Positions 1 to 8,539 of a stretch of 64,000 nt of DNA are shown piece after piece. A program made the position numbers and the translations under genes. Below the pieces are notes generated by a model that worked only from the letters and a program-made list of their open reading frames with translations, made no database searches and was not told where the DNA came from. Position 1 is the stretch's first letter, and the number at the start of each line of letters is the position of its first letter. The stretch is from Acidobacteriaceae bacterium (GTDB lineage Bacteria > Acidobacteriota > Terriglobia > Terriglobales > Acidobacteriaceae). The DNA lies in contig JASHNS010000031.1 in the NCBI GenBank assembly GCA_030041515.1, positions 36,792 to 100,791 on the forward strand, in the 5' to 3' direction.

Positions 1-1901
1 TGGGCGACCATGGCGGCGGCCCCACGCGCGCCATGCTCGACCAGGGCCTGCACTGGATGCAGCCCGATAAAGTCGTGCCCAAAATGCAGTTCGGCACCGC
101 GGCGACGTATTTCTCCGCCATCGAAAAAGACATCGCGCCCGAATCCCGGACGTGGGATTACCGCACCATCGCGCAGGGCTACGTCAACCCCACTCCGGTC
201 CCCGGCAAGATCGCCATCCCCACCTGGGACGACGAGCTCTACCTTGAGTTTCATCGCGGAACCTACACCACCCAAGCCCTGATGAAATGGAACCTGCGTC
301 ACGGACCGGAATGGACTCTCGACGCTGAGAAGGCCGCCTCACTGGCGTGGCTCGATGGCAGTTCCTACCCGGCAACGGAACTCACGAACGCGTGGAAGAC
401 CATCACGTTTAACGATTTTCACGACCTCGCCGCCGGCTCCGGTATCGGCGTCATCTACAAAACCGCGGCCCGGCAATTTCGCCAGGTCCACCGTGCCGAT
501 GAGTTGATTTCCTCAGCGGCTCTCTCGACGGTCGCCGCTCACGTCGACACGCAGGTCGCCTCCGGCGTCCCGGTTTTCGTCTTCAACCCGCTCGCCTGGG
601 CGCGCACCGGCACTGTCAAGGTCGATGTTCAGATGCCGTCCGCAACCAGCGTTGTCTCCGTTCTCGATCCCCATGGCGCCGTATTGCCCTCGGAGATCCT
701 CTCGAAGGACGCCGCGACGAATACCTTCCACCTGCTCGTCAAGGCGCATGACGTGCCTTCGCTCGGCTACGAAGTCCTCCGCGTCGTCCCCGGCGCGCGC
801 CCGTTCCCGAGCGACCTTCACGTCCACGGCCTCACCCTCGAAAACGCCGCTCTCCGCCTCGTCATCGATCCCAAAACCGGCTGCATCACCAGCCTCTATG
901 ACAAAACGTCCGGGTTTGAGACCCTCGCCCCGAACACCTGCGGCAACGAGCTCCAGGCCTTCCACGATGTGCCGAAGCAGTACGATGCGTGGAACATCCA
1001 ATACGACGCCTACGATCACCCGCCGGTACGTCTCACCCAGGCCGACTCCGTCCAGCTCATCGACAACAATCCCATGCGCGCCGTCGTTCGCGTCACGCGC
1101 CACTGGGACAAGTCGAAATTCGTTCAGGACATCGTCCTCGAAACAGGCTCCGATCAGGCCGTCGTCGTGAACAACATCGACTGGCACGAAACCCACATCC
1201 TGCTGAAGGACGCGTTCGCGCTCTCCGCCACCAGCCCCTTTGCCACGTTTGAGATTCCTTTCGGCAGCATCCAGCGCCCCACCACGCGCAACAACAGCTG
1301 GGAGAAAGCCCGCTTTGAAGACGCCGCGCAGCGCTGGGCCGACCTCGGCGACGCACAGCACGGCTTCAGCCTCATCAACGACTCGAAATACGGCTACGAC
1401 GCCGTCGGCAATCAGCTCCGCCTCACTCTGCTGCGCTCACCCACCTGGCCGGATCCCAACGCCGACCGCGGCCCGCAGCACTTCAGCTTCGCGCTGTATC
1501 CGCATGCCGGCTCGTGGCGCGAAGCCATGACCGTCCGCCACGGCTACGATTTCAATTTCCCGCTCACGGCGATGCAGGTCCAGCCGCACACCGGCGCGCT
1601 GCCCGCCGAGCACTCCTTCGTCTCGGTCGCGCCGTCAGACATCGTTCTGACCGCCATGAAAAAGGCCGAGGACACCCATTCGCTCGAATTCCACTTCTAC
1701 GAGTGGGCCGGCAAATCCGGCGAGCTGGCGCTGCGCGTCCCGCCTGGCGCCACGGGCGCGGTCGAGACCAACCTGATGGAGACGCCGGAGGGTTCCGCGC
1801 TGCCGATGCAGAACAACGAGCTGCGCTTGCCCTTCAAACCCTATGAGATTCTCGCCGTGCGCGTGGATTACCCGCAGTCGCCGGCATCCACCAGCGAGTA
1901 A
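1..1901 (+). CDS. Alpha-mannosidase, glycoside hydrolase family 38 (5' end outside window)
   Basis: The frame is open from base 3 and encodes a GDHGGGPTR stretch just before the first internal Met. This matches the glycine-rich motif conserved in GH38 mannosidases. About 632 residues are visible and end with TAA at 1899-1901. They cover the helical middle domain and the C-terminal all-beta domains, including a long stretch that begins near an ENAALRLVIDPKTG segment typical of the GH38 beta-sandwich. The catalytic nucleophile lies upstream of the window, so activity cannot be judged. Family members hydrolyse alpha-mannosides from glycans or oligosaccharides. No signal peptide can be assessed. 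The next gene is convergent. Confidence 0.88.
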   Translation, partial: GDHGGGPTRAMLDQGLHWMQPDKVVPKMQFGTAATYFSAIEKDIAPESRTWDYRTIAQGYVNPTPVPGKIAIPTWDDELYLEFHRGTYTTQALMKWNLRHGPEWTLDAEKAASLAWLDGSSYPATELTNAWKTITFNDFHDLAAGSGIGVIYKTAARQFRQVHRADELISSAALSTVAAHVDTQVASGVPVFVFNPLAWARTGTVKVDVQMPSATSVVSVLDPHGAVLPSEILSKDAATNTFHLLVKAHDVPSLGYEVLRVVPGARPFPSDLHVHGLTLENAALRLVIDPKTGCITSLYDKTSGFETLAPNTCGNELQAFHDVPKQYDAWNIQYDAYDHPPVRLTQADSVQLIDNNPMRAVVRVTRHWDKSKFVQDIVLETGSDQAVVVNNIDWHETHILLKDAFALSATSPFATFEIPFGSIQRPTTRNNSWEKARFEDAAQRWADLGDAQHGFSLINDSKYGYDAVGNQLRLTLLRSPTWPDPNADRGPQHFSFALYPHAGSWREAMTVRHGYDFNFPLTAMQVQPHTGALPAEHSFVSVAPSDIVLTAMKKAEDTHSLEFHFYEWAGKSGELALRVPPGATGAVETNLMETPEGSALPMQNNELRLPFKPYEILAVRVDYPQSPASTSE

Positions 1902-2152
1902 TATTGGCGATCCGCCTTCTGTCGATCGCCCCAGCGCGTTGGCTTGCGTTGGGGTGGTCGCCGCCGCCCGTGGCTGGCAACAGGCTTCCAGGCGACCATC
2001 CTGAAGAAAAGGCCCGGCTGGGAGCCCAGTACGTCTCCACGCGCCGGAGGCGCAACGCAGAATCAGTCCAGCACTTCAGTCCTGGGTACCGCCGCTCCAG
2101 TCGGACGAGTCCCGGAGGGACGACGCGAGCCATATCACCGCTACCCGGCCTT
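1902..2152. other. Intergenic stretch with two GGA-loop mini-hairpins
   Basis: I see no convincing ORF here. There are two perfect 5-bp-stem palindromes with the same GGA loop: GCGCCGGAGGCGC at 2041-2053 and GTCCCGGAGGGAC at 2109-2121. Both are followed by a similar short AC-rich tail. They look like copies of a small dispersed intergenic element. No poly-T tract follows, so they are not ordinary terminators. Confidence 0.5.
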
Positions 2153-2207
2153 TAGCGAACCGATCCTTAGCTGACCGGCTCTTCGCTGGCCGGACTTCAG
2201 CTGGTTT
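2153..2207. repeat. 15-bp tandem repeat array (about 3.7 units) abutting a stop codon
   Basis: Consecutive 15-base units begin at 2153, 2168, 2183 and 2198. Each has a core like TAGCTGACCG or TCGCTGGCCG followed by five variable bases. The last unit runs into the stop codon (2206-2208, minus strand) of the adjacent gene. The same 15-bp unit recurs at 44972-45016 and 48289-48363. Confidence 0.75.
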
Positions 2208-2718
2208 AGGGCAGCCTTACCACCAGCCCGGTACTGATCTGCGTGGGTTGAAAGCCAATCCCAAGATTCTCCACGCGCTGCCACGAGTAATCGACCACGC
2301 GCCAGTCGATGTGCGGGAGAATCGTCAGATCCAACCCCGCGACCAGCGCGTAACTGAACTTCGTCCCCGCTGTGCGCGCCGATCCCTGAGCGATGACCAC
2401 GCGCGATACGCCCCCGAGCGCCTCCGCATACGGCATCAGCGGCACCACGTGGGGATGGATTTGCACTCGCGGCTCGATGAGGTAGCTGTCGTCCTGCGCG
2501 TCGCCTCTACCCATCCAGTCGCCGCGCAAATCGAAACCGGCCTTCACGAACGGCACCCCCAGAGCGTTCCAGTAGAGCCCAGCCATCGGTCCATACTGCC
2601 AGTTCACATTGGGTTGATGAAAATCGGACGCCCCAAATCCGGCGTACAAACCAACCTGTGCCTGCGCGACTACGCAGGACACCGCCATCAAAACCGCGAC
2701 TCCCAGCACTCGTTTCAT
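2206..2718 (-). CDS. Predicted outer-membrane beta-barrel/secreted protein, function unknown
   Basis: This is a 170-residue protein. I place the start at the ATG at 2718 because it gives a clean signal peptide (MKR, a hydrophobic core VLGVAVLMAVSCVVA, then QAQ) and has a GGAGG ribosome-binding site about 8 bases upstream. A longer in-frame ORF would add 37 residues without a signal-like N-terminus. The mature part alternates aromatic and polar residues (GLYAGFGASDF, YGPMAGLYWNALG) and ends with a beta-strand in a hydrophobic residue followed by Pro. That fits a small eight-stranded barrel of the OmpA-like or outer-membrane-beta-barrel group. No enzymatic motif is seen. It is transcribed alone. 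The stop codon touches a 15-bp repeat array. Confidence 0.7.
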   Translation of the reverse strand: MKRVLGVAVLMAVSCVVAQAQVGLYAGFGASDFHQPNVNWQYGPMAGLYWNALGVPFVKAGFDLRGDWMGRGDAQDDSYLIEPRVQIHPHVVPLMPYAEALGGVSRVVIAQGSARTAGTKFSYALVAGLDLTILPHIDWRVVDYSWQRVENLGIGFQPTQISTGLVVRLP

Positions 2719-2826
2719 GCGATCGGCCTCCGGAATTTGTTGCGATGACTGCGGAGGATTGGATGCGGGGCGATTCAGGAGGGGTAGCAGAATGGTTACG
2801 AAAGAGGGCAGAACTCGTTGATCGCA

Positions 2827-2858
2827 CAAACAAAACGCCCCGGCTCGTCACCGGGGCG
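2827..2858 (-). terminator. Rho-independent terminator of the kor operon
   Basis: A perfect 8-bp stem, CGCCCCGG at 2836-2843 paired with CCGGGGCG at 2851-2858, has a 7-base loop. On the minus strand it is followed by TTTTGTTTG. It lies about 35 bases after the stop of korB and has no T-run on the plus side. Confidence 0.85.
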
Positions 2859-2892
2859 CTGTCTGTGCCGATCAGTGATTCCTGAACGCTGT

Positions 2893-3933
2893 CTACAGGT
2901 GTTTGGACATCACCTCGTCCAGCACCTTTTTCGGCGGACGCGTCCGGCTCTGCGGCAGCAGGGCCAGAGGCTCATCGACCAGATTCAGCAGATCGGTAAA
3001 CGCGGGCTTCTGCGTGTCAATGTAAAACACGCCGGTCAGGATCTCGTTGTTCTCGTGCGCTTCCATCAGCGTCCGCACGGCCACGGCGCGATCCGTCGGA
3101 TCGTAATTCTCCGGCAGCTTTTTCAGCCGCAGGTGCGACCCGTCGTGCATCTCGACGTCGAAGCTCGATCCCTCTTCGTACTCCACGTCGATCTCTTCGA
3201 AGCTGGGCACGAACCCCACTTCCCCAACCGGTTCCTCGTGGTCCTGCATGTATTTGTAGCTGCGCGTCGAACCTTCATGATCGTTGAAGGTTACGCAGGG
3301 CGAGATCACGTCGAGCATCACGGTGCCCTTATGCGCCATGGCCGCCTTCAGCATCGTCAGCAGCTGCTTCTTGTCGCCGGAGAACGACCGCCCCACAAAC
3401 GTCGCGCCCAGCTGGATCGCCAGCGAGCATGTATCGATCGCCGGCAGATCGTTCACCACGCCCGTCTTCAGCTTCGATCCGATATCCGCCGTCGCCGAGA
3501 ACTGCCCCTTCGTCAGCCCGTACACGCCGTTGTCTTCAATGATGTAAATCAGGTTCAGATTGCGCCGCATCAGGTGCACGAACTGCCCGATCCCGATCGA
3601 CGCCGTATCGCCGTCGCCGGAAACGCCCAGCCCCATCATCGTCCTGTTTGCCAGCAGCGCGCCCGTGGCCACCGACGGCATGCGCCCGTGCACGCTGTTG
3701 AAGCTGTGCGCCCGCGACAGAAAATACGCCGGGCTCTTCGACGAGCAGCCGATCCCGGACAGCTTCATTACCCGCTCCGGCTGCACGCCCATCTCGTACA
3801 GCGCATCGATAATGCGCTCCGAGATCGCGTTGTGCCCGCAGCCCGCGCACAGCGTGGTTTTGCCGCCGCGGTACTCGAGGACCGGCAGCCCGATCCGATT
3901 CACTTTAGGTCCTGGCGTAGCGGTCGCTGCCAT
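2893..3933 (-). CDS. korB: 2-oxoacid:ferredoxin oxidoreductase, beta (TPP-binding) subunit
   Basis: This is a 346-residue protein matching the thiamine-pyrophosphate-binding beta subunit of 2-oxoglutarate/2-oxoacid:ferredoxin oxidoreductases. The CAGCGHN motif (Cys29, Cys32) and IGCSSKSP (Cys63), together with a later ISPC cysteine, supply the four ligands of the [4Fe-4S] cluster. The GDGD motif followed by an EDN segment is the TPP/Mg site. The start codon overlaps the korA stop by one base (TAATG), so the two subunits are translationally coupled. The complex would oxidatively decarboxylate 2-oxoglutarate or a similar 2-oxoacid to the acyl-CoA with reduction of ferredoxin. It resembles the two-subunit type known from mycobacteria and other aerobes. 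No ferredoxin gene is adjacent. Confidence 0.93.
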   Translation of the reverse strand: MAATATPGPKVNRIGLPVLEYRGGKTTLCAGCGHNAISERIIDALYEMGVQPERVMKLSGIGCSSKSPAYFLSRAHSFNSVHGRMPSVATGALLANRTMMGLGVSGDGDTASIGIGQFVHLMRRNLNLIYIIEDNGVYGLTKGQFSATADIGSKLKTGVVNDLPAIDTCSLAIQLGATFVGRSFSGDKKQLLTMLKAAMAHKGTVMLDVISPCVTFNDHEGSTRSYKYMQDHEEPVGEVGFVPSFEEIDVEYEEGSSFDVEMHDGSHLRLKKLPENYDPTDRAVAVRTLMEAHENNEILTGVFYIDTQKPAFTDLLNLVDEPLALLPQSRTRPPKKVLDEVMSKHL

Positions 3934-5798
3934 TAGATCCCCTCCTGCAATACGATTTCGTCTGTGACGGAGCGCGCATCGATCGGTAACCCGTTGAAGT
4001 GCCGCACGCTGCGCAGCTTCGTCGTCTCCGCCGGCGGCAGATCCAGCTTCAGCAGGCTCAGCATCTGTGCGTCGCGATTCTGCTCGACGATGTAGACCCG
4101 CTCGTGCGACTCCACAAATTCGCGAATCTCCTTCGCAAAGGGATACGCCCGGATGCGCAGGTAATCCGCCTCCACGCCGTATTCCTTCTTGAGCTGATCG
4201 CGGCTCTCCATCACGGCGAAATCCGACGTGCCGTAGGCGATGATGCCCACCTTCGACTTGCCCGTCTGCACCACAACCGGCGCCGGAACCAGCTTCCGCG
4301 CCGTCTCGAATTTCCGCGCGAGCCGCTCCATCAGGTTCTGGTAATCTTCCGGCCGCTCGCTGTACTGCGCCCGCTCATTGTGCCCGCTGCCCCGTGTAAA
4401 GTAGGCCGCCTTCGGATGGTCGGTCCCCGGCAAGGTGCGGTACGGAATCCCGTCGCCGTCCACGTCCTTATACCGGCCCCACTCGGCCGTCTTCGCCAGT
4501 TCTTCGGCGGTCAAAACCTTGCCGCGGTTCAGCGGCTTCTCCGGATACTCGAACGGCTCCGACATCCAGTTGTTCATGCCCAGATCCAGATCGCTCAGCA
4601 CAAAGACCGGTGTCTGCAGCTGCTCCGCCAGATCGAACGCCGCGCCTCCAAACTCAAAGCATTCCTTTACATTCGCCGGCAGCAGCACCGGATGCTTTGT
4701 ATCGCCATGCGACAGGAAAGCGACCGACAGCAGATCGGCCTGCGAAGTCCGCGTCGGCAGGCCCGTTGACGGCCCCACGCGCTGAATGTCGAAGATCACG
4801 CCCGGCAACTCGGCGAAATAGCCGAGTCCCGCAAACTCCGCCATCAGCGAAATGCCCGGTCCCGACGTCGCCGTCATCGATCGCGCTCCGGCCCAGCCAG
4901 CGCCCAGCACCATCCCGATCGCTGCCAGCTCGTCCTCGGCCTGCACCACCGCGAAATTCGCCTTGCCGTCCTCTTCGATCCGGTACCTCTTCAGCAGATC
5001 GATCAGCTGCTCCACCACGGACGACGACGGCGTAATCGGATACCACGTCACCACCGTCACGCCGGCGAACATCGCGCCCAGCGCGCACGCCGCATTGCCG
5101 TCGATGATGATCTTCCCCGCGGTCGCATTCATCCGCTCCACCTGGAACGGATCCTGCTTCGGCAGCGACTGCGCAGCGTAATCGTAGCCCGCCTGCACGG
5201 CGGCAAAGTTCAGGTCCGCGGCCTTCTGCTTCTTCGCAAACTGCTTGCGGACGGAATCCTCAACGGCCTTCATGTCCAGCTGCAGCAGCTTCGCGGCCAC
5301 GCCCACGTACACCATGTTCTTCACCAGCTTGCGCAGCTTGGCCTCCGCGCAAACCGCCGCCGTGATCTTGTCGAAGGGCACCGGATAGCACACCACATCG
5401 TCGCGGTACTGCTTCAGGTTCAGGTTCTCTTCGTAGATCGCCGCCGATCCCGGCCGCAACGACAGAATGTCTTCCCGCGCCGTCTCGGCGTTCATCGCGA
5501 TCAGCACGTCGATCTCTTTCTTCCGCGCAACGTACCCGAATTTGCTGGCCCGGATCGTGTACCAGGTCGGCAGTCCCGCGATATTCGACGGGAAAAGGTT
5601 CTTCCCGCTCACCGGCACGCCCATCGCGAAGATGCTGCGCAGCAGCACGCTGTTCGCCGACTGCGAACCGGACCCGTTGACGGTGGCTACCTGGATACTG
5701 AAGTCGTTAATGACTGGCTTGGAAGGAACTGCGGAGGAGGCAGCAGGCTCGCCGTGCGTCGCCGGAGCAGACGGGGCGCCGGCATTGGTGGTCGCCAT
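3933..5798 (-). CDS. korA: 2-oxoacid:ferredoxin oxidoreductase, fused gamma-alpha subunit
   Basis: This 621-residue protein has an N-terminal gamma-type domain (about residues 30-210, starting with a VATVNGSGSQSAN nucleotide-binding-like loop). It is followed by the pyruvate-ferredoxin-oxidoreductase domain I (about 230-470, with YPITPSSSVVEQL and the GPG loop TSGPGISLMAEFAGL) and domain II (about 510-610). The gamma-alpha fusion is the usual arrangement for two-component KorAB enzymes. The first 25 residues are Ala/Pro/Ser-rich and probably disordered. The ATG at 5798 has an AAGGGAA-type ribosome-binding site. It is the first gene of the korAB operon; a TATAAT sequence and a leader hairpin lie upstream. 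Confidence 0.93.
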   Translation of the reverse strand: MATTNAGAPSAPATHGEPAASSAVPSKPVINDFSIQVATVNGSGSQSANSVLLRSIFAMGVPVSGKNLFPSNIAGLPTWYTIRASKFGYVARKKEIDVLIAMNAETAREDILSLRPGSAAIYEENLNLKQYRDDVVCYPVPFDKITAAVCAEAKLRKLVKNMVYVGVAAKLLQLDMKAVEDSVRKQFAKKQKAADLNFAAVQAGYDYAAQSLPKQDPFQVERMNATAGKIIIDGNAACALGAMFAGVTVVTWYPITPSSSVVEQLIDLLKRYRIEEDGKANFAVVQAEDELAAIGMVLGAGWAGARSMTATSGPGISLMAEFAGLGYFAELPGVIFDIQRVGPSTGLPTRTSQADLLSVAFLSHGDTKHPVLLPANVKECFEFGGAAFDLAEQLQTPVFVLSDLDLGMNNWMSEPFEYPEKPLNRGKVLTAEELAKTAEWGRYKDVDGDGIPYRTLPGTDHPKAAYFTRGSGHNERAQYSERPEDYQNLMERLARKFETARKLVPAPVVVQTGKSKVGIIAYGTSDFAVMESRDQLKKEYGVEADYLRIRAYPFAKEIREFVESHERVYIVEQNRDAQMLSLLKLDLPPAETTKLRSVRHFNGLPIDARSVTDEIVLQEGI

Positions 5799-5826
5799 GT
5801 GGCGGGATTCCCTTCAGATCGATATC

Positions 5827-5865
5827 AGAAGGAGCTTTTGGGGCTCTTTCTGACTATCTATTATA
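5827..5865 (-). promoter_or_regulatory. Likely korAB promoter -10 and leader hairpin
   Basis: On the minus strand TATAAT occurs at 5865-5860. No good -35 hexamer sits at standard spacing. Downstream, in the presumed leader, 5827-5835 and 5843-5851 form a 9-bp stem (one mismatch or wobble) with a 7-base loop, about 30 bases before the korA start. The hairpin is not followed by a T-run. Its role is unknown. Confidence 0.4.
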
Positions 5866-5969
5866 CCGGCGCGATCGGGCCCGGTACTCAACCCGGCAAC
5901 ACCGCCTGATCTTTCGCAAACCAAAGTCATCGCTCCCGCGGCGAAGCGCTCTCTGCTACATTGGTCGCG

Positions 5970-6473
5970 ATGTCCATCGCCGACGACCTCGCCCGCATCG
6001 CGCTCCAGGAACAGAAGTTGCACTTCTCCGCGTTTGACGAGGAGACGGCATGGCATCTGGGATCGCGCCTGCGCTCGCTTGCCCTTGAACGCGGCCTCTC
6101 CCTCGTCATCGACATCCGCCGCCCCGCGCAGCAGCTTTTCTACACTGCCCTGCGCGGCACCACGCCGGACAATCCTGAGTGGGTGCGCCGCAAGAGCAAC
6201 GTCGTCTTCCGCTTCCAGCGCAGTTCCTACGCCGTTGGCCTCGAAATGGAGCAGAAGCAGTCCACGCTGCAGGAGCGCTACGGTCTCCCGCTGGCCGACT
6301 ACGCCAGCCACGGCGGCAGCTTCCCCATCCGCGTGCGCGGCGCTGGATTCGTCGGCGCGGTCACCGTCTCGGGGCTGCCGCAGCGCGACGACCACAACCT
6401 GGTGGTCGAGGCCCTCTGCGCCGAACTCAGCGCCGACTACGCTGGTCTCAAGTTGGATCAGCAAGAGGAATAG
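5970..6473 (+). CDS. UPF0303/heme-degrading-domain family protein
   Basis: This 167-residue protein matches the UPF0303 (YBR137W-like) group, which shares the GlcG/HbpS-type fold annotated as Haem_degrading domain. Supporting segments are the central DIRRPAQQLFYTALRGTTPDN and the VRRKSNVVFRF block, followed by a Gly-rich segment (YASHGGSFPIRV) near the C-terminal third. The family's role is not settled; some relatives bind heme or corrinoids. The start is the ATG at 5970; an in-frame TTG at 5961 would add three residues. It is divergent from korA and convergent with the pirin gene. Confidence 0.8.
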   Translation: MSIADDLARIALQEQKLHFSAFDEETAWHLGSRLRSLALERGLSLVIDIRRPAQQLFYTALRGTTPDNPEWVRRKSNVVFRFQRSSYAVGLEMEQKQSTLQERYGLPLADYASHGGSFPIRVRGAGFVGAVTVSGLPQRDDHNLVVEALCAELSADYAGLKLDQQEE

Positions 6474-6545
6474 AGCCCCCACAACCTGGCCTGAGCGAAG
6501 TAGAAGGCTCTGCCTGAAGCTGGCAGAGATGGGGAGGCGCAACTC

Positions 6546-7451
6546 TCACCGCTTCTTGATAAAGCCGCCCGTATGCAGTTCCGCCCAGGCCTGGCGCAGC
6601 TCTTCCGGCGTGTTCATCACGATTGGGCCCTGCCACGCCACCGGCTCCTCCAGAGGCTGCCCGCTCACCAGCAGGAAGCGGATGCCTTCCGGACCCGCCT
6701 GCACCTGGATCTCGTCGCCGCGATCGAAGAGCACCAGCGAGTGGTTCCGCGCGTCGTACACCGGCTGCGCGTTCGGGTCCGCGCCGCTCTCGGTCAGCAC
6801 GGCCTGCGGCTGGCTCGCGTCGCGAAACGTCCCCGCTCCGGCAAAGACGTAGGCAAAGGCGTTCCGCGTGGTCTCGACCTTCAGGCGCCGGCGCTGGTTG
6901 GGCGGGACCGAGATATCGAGATACTGCGGCTCCGCAGCGACGCCGTCCACTGGCCCGCGCTTGCCCCAGAACTCGCCGCAGATGATCCGCGCCGTGGTGC
7001 CATCATCGTCCGTGACCTCGGGGATGGCGCTCGACGGGATGTCCTGGTAGCGGGGGTCGGTCATCTTCAGCCGCGAGGGCAGGTTCGCCCAGAGCTGAAA
7101 GCCGTGCATGCGCCCGCGCTCGTCGCCCTTCGGCATCTCCTGGTGCAGGATGCCGCTGCCGGCCGTCATCCACTGCACGTCCCCGGCGGTCATCTTGCCC
7201 TTGTTGCCCAGGCTGTCGCCGTGCTCGACCGAGCCGGCCAGGACGTAGGTGATGGTCTCGATGCCCCGGTGCGGATGCCACGGGAAACCGGCCAGGTAGT
7301 CCTCCGGGCGCTCGTTGCGGAAGTCGTCGAGCAGCAGGAAGGGGTCGAACTCTTTGGTCTTGCCGAAGCCGAAGGCGCGCTCCAGGCGCACGCCGGCGCC
7401 TTCGAGGGTGGGCTTGGTGGACAGGATCTCTTTAACGGGTCGCAGGGACAT
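6546..7451 (-). CDS. Pirin family cupin protein
   Basis: This 301-residue bicupin protein is typical of the pirin/YhhW/YhaK family. The N-terminal cupin contains the metal-binding motif HPHRGIETITYVLAGSVEHGDSLG, with the usual His-His-His-Glu ligands (HPHRG, H in VEHGDS, E in ILHQEMP). The second, pirin_C domain spans roughly 170-290. The start at 7451 has GGAGG at the right distance; the longer frame upstream lacks one. Family members include quercetin dioxygenases and regulators of stress or metabolism, and the substrate cannot be told from sequence. It is monocistronic. Confidence 0.92.
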   Translation of the reverse strand: MSLRPVKEILSTKPTLEGAGVRLERAFGFGKTKEFDPFLLLDDFRNERPEDYLAGFPWHPHRGIETITYVLAGSVEHGDSLGNKGKMTAGDVQWMTAGSGILHQEMPKGDERGRMHGFQLWANLPSRLKMTDPRYQDIPSSAIPEVTDDDGTTARIICGEFWGKRGPVDGVAAEPQYLDISVPPNQRRRLKVETTRNAFAYVFAGAGTFRDASQPQAVLTESGADPNAQPVYDARNHSLVLFDRGDEIQVQAGPEGIRFLLVSGQPLEEPVAWQGPIVMNTPEELRQAWAELHTGGFIKKR

Positions 7452-7759
7452 GGGTGCCTCCGTCCGGCCCTGGGGAAGGCCAGGATTCACAGCCGGGTTA
7501 GCCGGGGAATCAAAGCATCAGATGTGCCAGGGAGAAGAAGGATTCAGGGCCTGAGGTCATATCGTAACTAAGTGGTATAAGACATTGATTTTATGGTCTT
7601 CCAATGGCAGTTTCATGGAGTACCGAGAAAGGAATGTTCCGTAATCAACCGGTTAATAGACCAGGACTTGGCTCTTCGGCAAGCGGAGGCGCTGCCACGC
7701 CACGAACCTGCCGACGACTCGCCCCTGCGCCGGAGGCGTGATTCCGGGCCCAGGAGCCG
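7452..7759. other. Intergenic region with AT-rich promoter-like patch
   Basis: No supported ORF is present. Bases about 7556-7605 are markedly AT-rich compared with the surroundings and contain TATAAG and ATTTTATGG-like elements. They probably hold the pirin promoter on the minus strand. I cannot assign exact -35/-10 hexamers. The remainder contains short GC-rich inverted repeats only. Confidence 0.4.
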
Positions 7760-7785
7760 AAAAAGGGCGGCGGCCGGTGGCCGCC
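7760..7785 (-). terminator. Rho-independent terminator after the Q/N-rich gene
   Basis: A perfect 7-bp stem (7769-7775 with 7779-7785, GGCGGCC/GGCCGCC) has a 3-base loop. On the minus strand it is followed after a GCCC by five T residues (7764-7760). It lies about 25 bases after the stop at 7811. Confidence 0.75.
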
Positions 7786-7810
7786 ACCCCAGATCGCGAT
7801 TACGCCAAGC

Positions 7811-8056
7811 TCAGCGGGTCCCGCTCTTTTCGGACTCGCGGTTCCGCTCGTTGCTTTGCACGTCCTTCTTCGGCGGCTGATTCGACTGCTGGCTTTGCTG
7901 GTGGGTCGGCTGCTGGTTCTGCTGGTGGGTCGGCTGCTGGTTACGGCCCTGCTCACCCTGGTTGCGGTTCTGTTCCGACGATCCCCGGTTGGACTCGCTG
8001 GAGTGCGAGGAAGAACCAGACTGTTGATTATGAACATCTTCTCTATCGTTCGCCAT
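7811..8056 (-). CDS. Small Q/N/S-rich low-complexity protein
   Basis: This is an 81-residue, strongly hydrophilic protein starting MANDRED, rich in Gln, Asn, Ser and Arg. A short motif, QQPTHQQN/QQPTHQQS, is tandemly repeated and encoded by a near-identical 24-bp DNA duplication around 7890-7935. It has no membrane segment or signal peptide. The start at 8056 is chosen for its AAGGAG ribosome-binding site; a longer frame to 8188 looks noncoding. The composition suggests an intrinsically disordered, possibly stress-related protein, but no family is recognised. A terminator follows it. Confidence 0.6.
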   Translation of the reverse strand: MANDREDVHNQQSGSSSHSSESNRGSSEQNRNQGEQGRNQQPTHQQNQQPTHQQSQQSNQPPKKDVQSNERNRESEKSGTR

Positions 8057-8266
8057 CGTTTCAGTCTCCTTATCCTCTATAGGATGCGAGAGGCGAACCG
8101 CGCAGGTGCTCCGGCGGTGACAGATGATGTGTCTGATGTGTCGACTTGCCGCCGCGTGTTCCTGAATGCCATTACCCGTCCAGGGCATTCATTCCTGCCC
8201 GGGCCAGACGCAGCGTACCGGGAAGATTGAGTTCTGTCAGAATGGAGCCAGTCCGAGGAGGCATCG

Positions 8267-8539
8267 ATGCCGACCTGCACCCATCTGAAAGACGCCAAAA
8301 TCACCACCACCAAAACCCACGTCTGCCCAGAGTGCGTGGAGATGGGCGACCGCTGGGTCCATCTGCGCCTCTGCATGGAGTGCGGGCACGTCGGCTGCTG
8401 CGACTCATCGAAGAACAAGCACGCGACGAAACACTTCCATAAAACGAAGCACCCTGTGATGCGCTCCATTGAGCCGGGCGAGAGCTGGATGTGGTGCTAT
8501 GTGGATGAGGCCATGGTGGGCGAAGCCGGGCGGGGCTGA
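8267..8539 (+). CDS. Stand-alone UBP-type zinc-finger protein
   Basis: This 90-residue protein consists almost entirely of a ZnF-UBP fold. Candidate ligands are Cys4, His6, Cys20, Cys23, Cys36, Cys39, Cys44 or Cys45, His52, His56 and His62. The HLRLCMECGHVGCCDSS core is highly characteristic. In eukaryotes the fold binds the C-terminal Gly-Gly of free ubiquitin. In bacteria single-domain copies are common, but their ligand is not established. The start ATG at 8267 follows a GAGGAGGC stretch. No functional partner is adjacent. Confidence 0.9.
   Translation: MPTCTHLKDAKITTTKTHVCPECVEMGDRWVHLRLCMECGHVGCCDSSKNKHATKHFHKTKHPVMRSIEPGESWMWCYVDEAMVGEAGRG

Noticed and set aside
513..1361. Long minus-strand frame opposite the GH38 gene
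   Set aside because: The coding evidence is entirely on the plus strand; the antisense frame is open because of codon-position GC bias.
2760..2830. tRNA-like look of the stretch around GGGGTAGCAGAATGGTTACG
   Set aside because: It does not fold into a cloverleaf, has no T-loop sequence and no matching acceptor stem; the following hairpin is the kor terminator.
2893..5798. Pyruvate:ferredoxin oxidoreductase instead of 2-oxoglutarate type for korAB
   Set aside because: The two-subunit gamma-alpha fusion plus beta layout and beta-subunit cysteine pattern fit the KorAB group better, although the exact 2-oxoacid is not proven.
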